Made by a program: the position numbers and the translations under genes | Assembly: GCF_029869925.1 (NCBI RefSeq) | Contig: NZ_CP118605.1 | Coordinates: 1,731,001-1,795,000, forward strand | DNA from: Microbulbifer bruguierae | Lineage (GTDB): Bacteria > Pseudomonadota > Gammaproteobacteria > Pseudomonadales > Cellvibrionaceae | Reading direction: 5' to 3' | DNA length: 64,000 nt | Part shown: positions 8,832 to 17,238 of the stretch, piece by piece | Position numbering within the stretch: the stretch's first letter is position 1 | Layout: the number at the start of each line of letters is the position of its first letter | Notes under the pieces: generated by a model | Seen by the model: only the letters and a program-made list of their open reading frames with translations | What the model was told of the DNA's origin: nothing | Database searches by the model: none

Positions 8832-9289
8832 TCCCAATCTCCTCACTCGCGAGGAACTCGCAGCTTTTGACTGCAAGGGAGAGCCTTAATATGGGAGTCA
8901 CGAGTTACGGGGGACTCCCGTGTCTCAAATTGATCTGGATACTACTTGTCAAAGTGAGGGATAACGCCAAAGGCTATTCCCAAAGTTCCAGTTATTATTG
9001 TTGACGCGCATTTCTCGCACACCGGGTGCGAGCACCAACCCTGTACCCGATACCCGGCGGATTACGCAGGGACAGCATAGGACTCAAGGTGCCTTCTATT
9101 TGTAACACCTCGGTCATGCAAGTCAACGGATCTAGTAAATGTGGCGGAAATAAAAATGCGGCCGTTTCTCCAAGAAACAACCGCATTTTAGAGAGTGCTA
9201 CCGAAACACTCGAAAGCCTTGCCGGAAGGCCTATGTCACCCGGTAACGCACAGCTCTGCCAGGTTTTTCGACATAAGTAACCAAAGACA
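8832..9289. other. Intergenic region between the Yip1-family gene and ilvE
   Basis: No coding frame is supported. It contains a 7-bp-stem hairpin (CTCGCAC 9014-9020, GTGCGAG 9026-9032) with no assigned role and the ilvE terminator at 9153-9189. Confidence 0.4.
9153..9189 (-). terminator. Intrinsic terminator downstream of ilvE
   Basis: Outer stem AAAATGCGG (9153-9161)/CCGCATTTT (9181-9189) with an inner stem GTTTC/GAAAC (9164-9168/9174-9178). On the minus strand it lies 100 bases after the ilvE stop; the T run is symmetrical, so it could also work on the plus strand. Confidence 0.75.
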
Positions 9290-10354
9290 TCAGTAGCTCG
9301 CTACTTGCACCTTTTGCATCCAGCCATAGCGATCTTCGGCCCTGCCCTCCTGAATATCCAGTAACGCACGGCGCAACTGATCCGCGACCGGACCCGGTGC
9401 CTGTTTCAGCTTGTAGCGACTCTCGCCATCCCCCAGTTCACTGACAGGGCTGACAATCGCCGCGGTGCCGCAGGCAAACACTTCGCTACAGGTACCGGAC
9501 GCCACCAGCGCCAGCAGGTCATCGATATCCATTTCCCGCTCGTGGACTTCGATCCCCTGGTCCCGCGCCAGGGTCAGCAGGGAGTCCCGGGTAACACCTT
9601 CAAGAATGGAACCGTTCAATGCAGGCGTATGCAAAGCGCCATCCATCACTGCGAAGAAATTCATACCCGACAACTCATCAATGGTGTGGCGGTTGCCGGG
9701 ACTGAGCCAAAGGGACTGATCGTAACCGCGCTCCTTGAGGCGCGCGATACTAAGCAGGGAGGCTGCGTAATTCCCCCCAACCTTGCTATCTCCGGTTCCA
9801 CCTACCGCAGCGCGACTGTCTTCCCGCTCAACCCACAGGCGCATATTTCCTGAATGGTAGGCTTCAGACGGGCTGGCAATGACGTAGAACTCGTACGCGC
9901 GACTGGCGGTAACAGAGAGATCAGGTTGAGTCCCCATAAGGAACGGGCGGATATATAGTGATTCGCCACTGTTGCCTGGAACCAGATTCGCACAGTAGGC
10001 CGCGATGGTACGTACGGCATCCATAAACAATGCTTCAGGTACCGGGGGCATACACAGGCGACGGGCAGAGTGGGCCATACGCGCAGCGTTGCGCTCCGGC
10101 CGGAACAGCGCCACATCGGCACCGCAGCGATAGGCTTTCAAACCTTCAAAGCAGGTCTGTGCGTAGTGCAATACTTTGGCCGCCGGATCCAGTGCCAACG
10201 GGCCGTATGGAAGCAGCTCACCATCGCTCCAGCGGCCGTCCTGATAGCGCGCGCGAAACATGACCGGAGCCATAACGGTACCGAACCCCAGGCGCTCGGG
10301 AATCTCGAATCCCCGCAGGCTGGCGATGGCTTCCGGTTGTATTTTTATGCTCAC
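9290..10354 (-). CDS. ilvE: Branched-chain amino acid aminotransferase
   Basis: Pyridoxal-phosphate aminotransferase that makes or degrades Leu, Ile and Val with 2-oxoglutarate. The sequence shows fold-type IV signatures: YAQTCFEGLKAYR, IRPFLMGTQPDL, the Schiff-base lysine in GDSKVGGNYAASL, and the class IV C-terminal block with EVFACGTAAIVSPV. About 354 residues, typical of the longer ilvE subgroup. I place the start at GTG 10354 (reading VSIKIQPEAI) because GGGAG lies 6 bases upstream; the frame continues to an ATG at 10390 with no clear ribosome site. It stands alone; leuA lies 47 kb away. Confidence 0.93.
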   Translation of the reverse strand: MSIKIQPEAIASLRGFEIPERLGFGTVMAPVMFRARYQDGRWSDGELLPYGPLALDPAAKVLHYAQTCFEGLKAYRCGADVALFRPERNAARMAHSARRLCMPPVPEALFMDAVRTIAAYCANLVPGNSGESLYIRPFLMGTQPDLSVTASRAYEFYVIASPSEAYHSGNMRLWVEREDSRAAVGGTGDSKVGGNYAASLLSIARLKERGYDQSLWLSPGNRHTIDELSGMNFFAVMDGALHTPALNGSILEGVTRDSLLTLARDQGIEVHEREMDIDDLLALVASGTCSEVFACGTAAIVSPVSELGDGESRYKLKQAPGPVADQLRRALLDIQEGRAEDRYGWMQKVQVASY

Positions 10355-11185
10355 AAAGCTCTCCCACTGAAATTGCACAGTAATCATCAATTCAGCAAAT
10401 TATGGCGCTGTTCCGCCATCTTTCCAAACATAGACGCCTACCACACCCAAATTAGTGCAATATCCAACATAAAAAAAAGACCAATTAAGGATGGAAGTTG
10501 CTCCCTCGATTGCAATCCCGATCTACACCGCTCGAGTATTCGTCAAAAATTCCCCCAACCAACCGTGCGCAACATTTTTCGCCCGGCGTTCGGAGTGACA
10601 GAACAACCGACAAACTAGCCTACTGCGATAGCTACAGAGAGCTTCCTTCCGACAGAATACTCGGCCCAATGGCCGCCCTGAAATTTTTGGCACCGGCTTT
10701 TTTGAGTCCAACGATATATTTCCCTCCCCCCGTGGTCTGACTGCCAGACTGTTGAAATCCCCTGATTGAACTGTCTGATCCGTGCTCGGGCCGGCTGCGT
10801 CACAAAACGTTCAGCGTAATAACGCACTGACGCTCAAGCCCACCCGCAGAGGAAGGCGGCGAAAATTCGTTAGCTATACTCAGAAATACATGGACGGCGC
10901 TTGCCAAATGCAAGGGAAACCACTGCCAATCTCTTGGTAATAAGTTCCCGCAACGTCGAAATCCAGTATCGAAAATGACTACAACAATGACGACAACCGG
11001 GGAAACCGGCAGGAAAGTGAACGAACCACACATCAGGGAGAGAGATTCCGCAGAGCTTGGGTTGCGACAGCCGCGATTGCGCCTGCTCAACACTCATCGG
11101 CTCAATGCTGAAATCCGTGCTCGTCAGCGGACATTTTTGTATCGCCGACGGGAAAGGCACAACATGGAATGGAAGTGGTTCAACT
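10355..11185. other. Long gene-free region before the envelope cluster
   Basis: Over 800 bases with no supported gene. Short overlapping frames occur in all directions but have no ribosome sites or recognisable protein character. It divides the divergent ilvE gene from the plus-strand cluster and so should contain the cluster promoter; I could not define it beyond a lone TATACT at about 10873. Confidence 0.4.
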
Positions 11186-12481
11186 GTGACACAGACAGAA
11201 TCCAGCAAGGTATTTGCTATCGGCTTGATGTTTACAGCCTCAGCTCTGCTGTGTGGCGCTGTTACGGCGGAGGAAGACCCCGCCCCGGACAATGCCAAGG
11301 CTCCTCCGGCCGCTTACATAGAGGCCGCCTCCAAGCCTCTGGAAAAACCCAAACGACAGCTCCGCCCCTCGCAAGCAGCGGATGAATATCGCCAACGCAT
11401 CGAAGATCTGGAAGCGGAACACGGTGCCTACGGAGCCGGTATCGACGAACAACTGATGGGTTTGGGCAGCGCCCTGCAAAGGGCCGGTGCACACGAGGAA
11501 GCCATTTCCCAGTTTCGGCGGGCAATGCTGATCAATCGCGTAAATGAAGGGCTTTACTCCCTGAACCAGGTGCCCATGGTCGAGCGCATGATCGAAAGCC
11601 AGCTCGTGCTGAATCAATGGGAAGACGTGAACGATAACCAGGAATACCTGTTCTGGCTACATGCGAAAAATTTCGGCGAAAAAGATCCGCGCATGCTGCC
11701 AATCATCAATCAGCTGAGCAGCTGGCACCTGCAGGCGTATGTCGATGAAAAAGGGGCGACCCTGTTCGAGCATTTGATCAACGCCACCAACATGTACCAG
11801 CTCGCGGTGGATATTATTTCACAGAACTTTGGCGCCAACGATTTGCGTCTGGTAGAAGCGCTGCGCGGACTCAAGGCCACCAATTATTATCTGGCCACTT
11901 ATAAAGGTGAACCCGAGGAAGCGGTAGTGGTCAACGCCAGTTTCGGCAACACCAATACCGCACCCGACCGGCGCGCACAACTGGATCACTACCGCATGAA
12001 CAGTTTCAGTTCAGGCAAAACAGCGATCACCAAAATCATGGATGTTTACCAGAAGAATCCCGCCTCGCCCCCAGCGGCCTCCGCCAAGGCCAAAGTCGAA
12101 CTCGGCGACTGGTACATGATGTTCAACAAGTGGCACTCGGCGCGGGAAACATACGGTGAAGCCTATCAGGCCCTGTGGGATAACGGCGCGACCAATCAGG
12201 AGATTGACGATATTTTTGGTCACCCCGCTGCGCTGCCGTCGCTGCCATTACTGGACGAAGACCGTGAAGCGCTGAGCAATTCCTACGTGACGGTTTCTTA
12301 CGATGTCACAGCCTTTGGCAAGGCCCGTAATATCCAGATTCTCAGCGCACAACCCGAAGACAAGGTCAGCATTCGGTCGCGCGTACGCAATGTGCTCAAA
12401 CGGGCCAAATTTCGCCCGCGCTTTGAAAATGGTGAACCGGTGGACACCACGGGAATTGTGCAGCGGTTTGTATTTGATTGA
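11186..12481 (+). CDS. Periplasmic TPR-like protein with C-terminal TonB-C-like domain
   Basis: Exported protein of about 431 residues. I chose GTG 11186 because it puts a clean Sec signal (KVFAIGLMFTASALLCGAVTA, cleavage before EED) at the N-terminus with a GGAAG box upstream; the frame extends back to an ATG at 11057. The middle is helical and TPR-like (GSALQRAGAHEEAISQFRRA). The last 80 residues resemble the TonB C-terminal fold: VTVSYDVTAFGKARNIQIL, then RNVLKRAKFRPRFENGEPV and a final IVQRFVFD. Unlike TonB there is no membrane anchor or Pro-rich spacer. It is the first gene of the 11-25 kb envelope cluster; a coupling role with the ExbB-like subunit downstream is inference. Confidence 0.72.
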   Translation: MTQTESSKVFAIGLMFTASALLCGAVTAEEDPAPDNAKAPPAAYIEAASKPLEKPKRQLRPSQAADEYRQRIEDLEAEHGAYGAGIDEQLMGLGSALQRAGAHEEAISQFRRAMLINRVNEGLYSLNQVPMVERMIESQLVLNQWEDVNDNQEYLFWLHAKNFGEKDPRMLPIINQLSSWHLQAYVDEKGATLFEHLINATNMYQLAVDIISQNFGANDLRLVEALRGLKATNYYLATYKGEPEEAVVVNASFGNTNTAPDRRAQLDHYRMNSFSSGKTAITKIMDVYQKNPASPPAASAKAKVELGDWYMMFNKWHSARETYGEAYQALWDNGATNQEIDDIFGHPAALPSLPLLDEDREALSNSYVTVSYDVTAFGKARNIQILSAQPEDKVSIRSRVRNVLKRAKFRPRFENGEPVDTTGIVQRFVFD

Positions 12482-12664
12482 AAAAACAGTTGTTCGACTG
12501 ATGTAACGCAGTGAAAAGGAAGTTGACCTGACAACGGGAGTAAAACTGGCAGTAAAAAATTCTGCCCGTTAAACCCCGACGAAGGAAAACTGTCGAACAG
12601 AGCAAGGAGCAAAACGGGCTGAAGCGAAATCGCTGCAGCCCGTAAACGCATCAGGAGAAAACAA
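12482..12664 (+). other. Hairpin-containing gap before the Ser-rich lipoprotein gene
   Basis: A stem with arms ACGGGCTG and CAGCCCGT (about 12613-12643) lies just before the AGGAG ribosome site of the next gene, with no T tract. It could reduce readthrough or affect translation; no gene is present. Confidence 0.35.
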
Positions 12665-13987
12665 ATGACATTAAGGAAGTTCGCACAACGCTTTACCCTG
12701 GCCGCGGACGGAAGTCGCAGATGGGACTGGAAAACTCTGGCCTCGATGGCGGTTCTCGCGGCAGTGATCAGCGGCTGTAAAAGCCAGCAGACTCAGCAGC
12801 AGCCCCCGGCACAACCGCAGCAATCACAGTCGAGCTCATCCAGTTCTTCGCAGTCGCAATCTCAGTCACAATCACAGTCGCAATCGTCCAGCTCGTCGCG
12901 CAGTCAGTCACAATCGAGTCCATCCACGGCCAGTAGCATGCCGTCGCCCAGCTCACCCACTAGCAGTAGCAGCCCGAGCATGTCGACCTCCAGCAGCGCG
13001 CAGCCGAACACCTCATTCCCGAGTATCGAATCCGGAAGCGAGTCGAGCCAGCAGAGCAGCACTGCCTCCCGCAGTGGCGAGGAATCACAATCCCAACGTT
13101 CGCGCTCATCCAACAGCAGCGCACAAGAGCCGGGCGCCCGCAGCACTGCATCCAGTCAGGTATACAATGATTCCGATCGCCCCCCGGAAGACTCCCGCAT
13201 GCCGCCGGACCCTTCCTCCAACAGTGAGGGAGAACCACCGGACGATATCGACTTTTCCGAAGAACAACAAACCGCCAGCAGCAGCGCCTCATCCAGTTCA
13301 TCCAGCAGTTCTTCATCGAGCAGCTCATCTTCCAGCAGTGCAAGTGCCTCCAGCAGTGCGCCGAGCAGCTCCTCCGCCAGTAATTCATCGGCGAGTGCCC
13401 AGCAAAGCGCTTCTGCCAGCGGTGGACCTTCCGGTGGCGGCGCACCGGCTAGCGCGTCCAGTGCCGGTAGCCCTGCCAGCGGAAGTAGCGGTGCCCCTAA
13501 CGAGGCGCCGATGACGTCGGCCGAGCGGGTAGCAGAGCTTGAGGGGCGCTTCGAATCCACCATGGCCACCTATGACGGCATGATCCTGCGTGAACGGGAC
13601 TATGTGCGTAATCGCCCGGCGTCAGCAGAAGATGAAGAAGCCGCGGACGACGTGCCGCCGGGAGAATCCCTGGAAGACCTGATCCAGTCTGCGGAAGCGG
13701 AACTGCCTGCACCGCCCGCCGGTGGCGCGGGTGGAGAAGAAGGAGGTGGCCCGGAACAGAACAATTCCAGTGGCCAGGCGACCGGCCCGGGATTACCGAC
13801 CAAAGGACGCAAAGGCGAGTTCGATCACAGCGGCAGCGCAGTCGTAGTCCCGGAAAATGTACCACCCGGTGACGATGACGACGTGGTTGCACGCCAGATC
13901 CGCGAAGCCGCCATGCGTGAAAGCGACCCGGAACTGCAGGAAAAACTCTGGGAAGAGTACCGCAAATATAAAAAGTCTCAGAAGTGA
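12665..13987 (+). CDS. Ser/Gln/Ala-rich low-complexity lipoprotein
   Basis: Predicted lipoprotein of 440 residues: lipobox VISGC (Cys38) after a rather long n-region. Residues 40-280 are extreme low complexity: runs of Ser, SQ dipeptides, SA repeats and poly-Ser, presumably an unfolded extended tether. The C-terminal part contains a short ordered segment (ERVAELEGRFESTMATYDGMI), an acidic linker, a Gly/Glu patch and a charged final helix (DPELQEKLWEEYRKYKKS). AGGAG precedes the ATG by 8 bases. Such a tether could span the periplasm or cell surface between lipid anchor and helix. No homology-based function can be given; membership of the cluster is the only clue. Confidence 0.8.
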   Translation: MTLRKFAQRFTLAADGSRRWDWKTLASMAVLAAVISGCKSQQTQQQPPAQPQQSQSSSSSSSQSQSQSQSQSQSSSSSRSQSQSSPSTASSMPSPSSPTSSSSPSMSTSSSAQPNTSFPSIESGSESSQQSSTASRSGEESQSQRSRSSNSSAQEPGARSTASSQVYNDSDRPPEDSRMPPDPSSNSEGEPPDDIDFSEEQQTASSSASSSSSSSSSSSSSSSSSASASSSAPSSSSASNSSASAQQSASASGGPSGGGAPASASSAGSPASGSSGAPNEAPMTSAERVAELEGRFESTMATYDGMILRERDYVRNRPASAEDEEAADDVPPGESLEDLIQSAEAELPAPPAGGAGGEEGGGPEQNNSSGQATGPGLPTKGRKGEFDHSGSAVVVPENVPPGDDDDVVARQIREAAMRESDPELQEKLWEEYRKYKKSQK

Positions 13988-14027
13988 ACTCTTGAGCGAA
14001 TATGCAATGATCAGGGAGAGTCGTCCT

Positions 14028-15224
14028 ATGTTTTTCTCTTACGCACGCGCAACCCTGTGCAGCCTGATACTGGGGCTTGTGACCCTGGCGGGATGCACTA
14101 CCACCGAAGTTCGCACCACCGCCTACACGCCACTGACGGTGGAAGATGACACCATTACGGAAAACCGGCTGCTGGATGTCGGGATTGTGCAGTTCAATAC
14201 CGGGCTGGACACGGAAGAGGAACCGGAAGAAGACGAACTGGTGTTCCCTGAACTGCGCCGCGCCGAATCCCGGTATATCGCCGTTACTCTCGCGGATGCA
14301 CTGCAGTCCAGTCAGGGCTGGGGCGCGGTGCGGGTAATCCCCAGTGAGCGCACCAATATCGATGTCACCGTGAGCGGGACCATCGTGCAATCCGATGGCG
14401 AGACCCTTACCGTGGACGTGACCGTCACAGACTCACGGGGACAGGTCTGGTTTACCAAGCAATATACCGAACAGGCTTCCCACTACGCCTATGACCGCAA
14501 GCATCCCACCGAAGGCGATGCGTTTCAGGGAATCTACAATCGTGTTTCCAATGACATGCTGATCTATCGCCAGCAGCTATCTGATCAGTACATCGCGGAA
14601 TTGCGCACCATTTCCGAGATCAAGTTCGCGCAAAGCTTTTCCCCCACGGCATTCGAACGCTATCTGGTGCAGGACAAAAGCGGCATCTACCAGCTGACCG
14701 CGCTGCCCGCGGACAACGACCCCATGCTGATGCGTGTACGCCAGATTCGCGAACGCGATTACCTGTTCGTGGATACCCTGCAGGGGTACTACGACACCTT
14801 CGTAAAAACCATGGAAACGCCCTATCAGGAGTGGCGCGCCATGAGCTACGAGGAAGTCAAGGAAATGCGCGAACTGAAGCGCAAAGCCCGTAACAACACC
14901 ATCATGGGTGTCGCCGCCATCGTCGGCGGAATTGCCGCCGCCGGGGCCGGTGGCGGTGCCGCACGCCAGGCGGGACATGTTGCGGTCGCCGGCGGTGGCT
15001 ACCTGGTTAAAAGCGGCTTCGACCGCCGCTCTGAAGCCAAGATGCATATTGAAGCGCTGCAGGAACTGGGCGACTCCATGGAAGCGGAAGTGGAACCCCG
15101 TATCGTCGAGCTGGAAGATCGCACAGTTACCCTTTCCGGCTCGGTGGAAAACCAGTACCAGCAGTGGCGCGAGCTGCTGAAAGAGATTTACCAGGCGGAA
15201 ACCGGCGGCCTGCGGGATATCTGA
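14028..15224 (+). CDS. Conserved lipoprotein of the envelope cluster
   Basis: 398 residues. Start at ATG 14028 because AGGGAG precedes it by 9 bases and it yields a short lipoprotein signal with lipobox TLAGC (Cys23); the open frame extends upstream without such signals. The first domain (about 30-180) is beta-rich (RYIAVTLADALQSSQGWGAVRV, DVTVSGTIVQSDGETL, TVTDSRGQVWF), similar in style to assembly lipoproteins that carry a curli/CsgG-like or LPS-type sandwich, but I cannot name the family. Near the C-terminus lies a Gly/Ala-rich hydrophobic stretch (IMGVAAIVGGIAAAGAGGG), possibly a membrane-inserting hairpin, then a helical tail. The Ser-rich gene is 40 bases upstream. Confidence 0.8.
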   Translation: MFFSYARATLCSLILGLVTLAGCTTTEVRTTAYTPLTVEDDTITENRLLDVGIVQFNTGLDTEEEPEEDELVFPELRRAESRYIAVTLADALQSSQGWGAVRVIPSERTNIDVTVSGTIVQSDGETLTVDVTVTDSRGQVWFTKQYTEQASHYAYDRKHPTEGDAFQGIYNRVSNDMLIYRQQLSDQYIAELRTISEIKFAQSFSPTAFERYLVQDKSGIYQLTALPADNDPMLMRVRQIRERDYLFVDTLQGYYDTFVKTMETPYQEWRAMSYEEVKEMRELKRKARNNTIMGVAAIVGGIAAAGAGGGAARQAGHVAVAGGGYLVKSGFDRRSEAKMHIEALQELGDSMEAEVEPRIVELEDRTVTLSGSVENQYQQWRELLKEIYQAETGGLRDI

Positions 15225-15269
15225 CTTCTGGAAAATGGGGAAGCACCACTCCCGTGTTCCACACTGAGA

Positions 15270-15294
15270 GCCGGCACCCTATCTGGGTGCCGGC
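15270..15294 (+). other. Intercistronic hairpin
   Basis: Perfect 10-bp stem GCCGGCACCC/GGGTGCCGGC with loop TATCT, between two cluster genes. No T tract follows, so an mRNA-stabilising or attenuating role is more likely than full termination. Confidence 0.6.
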
Positions 15295-15330
15295 AATTCG
15301 ACAATAACAGCGCAGCCCTGCGAAACAATC

Positions 15331-16890
15331 ATGCAACACCGCGATTCATCGTCAGAAGACCAAAAATTTATTCAGCCTGCGGACTTTTCCTTCGGTGGGG
15401 ATGCACATTCTCCCGCCGCTGGAAGCGCAAGCTATTCAGGGAACAGAGAAAGCACCCGACAACCCGGCAAGCTGCTGCCGTTAATAATCGGCACAGGGCT
15501 AATCGCGGGTCTGGTCGGTGTATTCTGGGGGCTGCCGCAGGTAATAGAAAAACCCGACATTCAAACGGTTACCACGGCAACGAAAACAGATTCTCCAACC
15601 TCCGCCAAAAAAATACAGGAATCGCCATTCACCGACGCGGAAATTGCGCAGCAACGACGGGATGTACAACAGGTACTGCAGGAGATTCTGCAATTGCAGG
15701 AAGAGCTTCTGGAGCGCAAAGTCGAGACCTGGGCGGCAGAGGAATACTTTAGCGCGCGGACTTTGGCGGAAGATGCGGATGCTGTTTATCGCCAGCGCAA
15801 ATTCATGCAGGCACTTGAGCAGTACCGATTGGCGCTGACCGGTATGCAGCGGTTGCGCGACAGTATCCCCGAGCGCATCGAGCAACATATTGCGGCGGGC
15901 AACTCAGCTCTGGATTCCGGCGACACGGTCGCCGCGCAAAAATCTTTCGAGCTGGTTTTAACCATTTCCGAGAATCACCCCCGGGGCGTCAAAGGAAAAC
16001 AACGCGCTGAATTACTGCCCCAGGTCTGGCCACATGTTACTGCCGGCACGGAGGCATTCACGGACCTGGCACTGGACAAAGCCAAATCAGAACTGGAACA
16101 GGCACTTGCCATTGATGGCGATACACAACCTGCAAAGACCCTTCTTCCCAAGGTCATCGCCGCGATTCTGGAGCGGGATTACAGTGAGGCCATGTCTTCG
16201 GGATATTCTGCTATTGGCGCCGGCGAATTTGACCGTGCCAGAACCTTTTTTGGCAAGGCCCAAAAACTGAAACCCGATGCAACGGATCCCGGTGTCGGCA
16301 TCAGGCAAGCCGAAAACGGCATCGCACAGGCGCGAATCGACCGCCTGTTCGCCGGTGCGGCGCAGAATGAGCGGGACGAACAGTGGCACAAGGCCGCCGA
16401 GAAATACCGCAAACTAATCGATGAAGACAACAGTCTGGTAGAAGCGCTTACGGGAAAAGCCCGCTCAGAAGCCCGCGCCAAACTGGACGACCAGCTACAG
16501 GACCTGCTCGCCAACCCACTGGATCTCGGCCAGAGTAAACGCAACCAGTATGCGCGCAAGGTACTTGCCGATGCCCGCGCCCTGAAAGCGGACACACCGA
16601 GACTCAACGGGCAGGTAGAGCAACTGGAAAATGCACTGACCAAGTCACTGATTCCGATTACGGTTTTGTTGCAATCCGATGCCAGCACCAATGTGACCAT
16701 TTATCACGTGGGTCAGCTGGGAAATTTTTCCGAACGTGAAATTGCCCTGAAGCCCGGTCGCTATACAGCCGTGGGCACACGCCAGGGCTATCGCGATGTG
16801 CGCAGGGAATTTGTCGTCGAACCCTCCGGCGAACCCACTACCGTCACCATCCAGTGCGCAGAAAAAATCTACAGCGCCAATAATTCCTGA
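15331..16890 (+). CDS. Membrane-anchored TPR protein with PEGA-like C-terminus
   Basis: 519 residues. A disordered N-terminus of about 45 residues is followed by one transmembrane helix (LLPLIIGTGLIAGLVGVFWG), which would put most of the chain in the periplasm. A coiled coil (VQQVLQEILQLQEELLERKV) leads into TPR-like helical repeats (RQRKFMQALEQYRLALTGM, AGEFDRARTFFGKAQKLKP, QWHKAAEKYRKLI). The last 75 residues form a beta domain like PEGA or carbohydrate-binding folds (EIALKPGRYTAVGTRQGYRD). It shares both the membrane topology and the PEGA-like element with the next gene, so the two probably sit together in the complex. The family is not recognised by name. Confidence 0.78.
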   Translation: MQHRDSSSEDQKFIQPADFSFGGDAHSPAAGSASYSGNRESTRQPGKLLPLIIGTGLIAGLVGVFWGLPQVIEKPDIQTVTTATKTDSPTSAKKIQESPFTDAEIAQQRRDVQQVLQEILQLQEELLERKVETWAAEEYFSARTLAEDADAVYRQRKFMQALEQYRLALTGMQRLRDSIPERIEQHIAAGNSALDSGDTVAAQKSFELVLTISENHPRGVKGKQRAELLPQVWPHVTAGTEAFTDLALDKAKSELEQALAIDGDTQPAKTLLPKVIAAILERDYSEAMSSGYSAIGAGEFDRARTFFGKAQKLKPDATDPGVGIRQAENGIAQARIDRLFAGAAQNERDEQWHKAAEKYRKLIDEDNSLVEALTGKARSEARAKLDDQLQDLLANPLDLGQSKRNQYARKVLADARALKADTPRLNGQVEQLENALTKSLIPITVLLQSDASTNVTIYHVGQLGNFSEREIALKPGRYTAVGTRQGYRDVRREFVVEPSGEPTTVTIQCAEKIYSANNS

Positions 16891-17238
16891 CCAAGGAAAC
16901 CCATTGACCTGGGGCAGTTCAAAACAGCACTGGATTTTTTTCGCAGTGCAGCTGCCCGCTGGTTTGGCATACGTTCATGCCTGACTCCCCAACCACGGAT
17001 TCCTGCCGCCTTTTCAGTGCTTTCGCTGCGTTTTTTTCTGTGGACAAAATTGTCGTCCCAGTATCGGTAACACATCGAAAACAACGCCAAAAGCGTCAGC
17101 ACTCAGGCTGCAGTCGCGGAAGCGAGCTAAGCTGAAATGCGCGGCTAAACTTCGCGTATCAACCCGAAAAGGACACGGGATTGCGCCAACAGCCGCTGCG
17201 GGAAAAATTAATAAATACGCAGTAACAGGACGCCATAA
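16891..17238. other. Gap inside the envelope cluster
   Basis: 348 bases with no supported gene. A second promoter for the downstream part of the cluster could lie here; AGGA sits 8 bases before the ATG at 17239. No clear terminator was found. Confidence 0.35.

Noticed and set aside
10800..11185. Short frames before the envelope cluster
   Set aside because: They overlap each other in several frames, have no ribosome sites and no recognisable protein character.
13497..14390. 297-codon frame antisense to the Ser-rich and following lipoprotein genes
   Set aside because: It arises from the low-complexity Ser tract and crosses two clear plus-strand genes.
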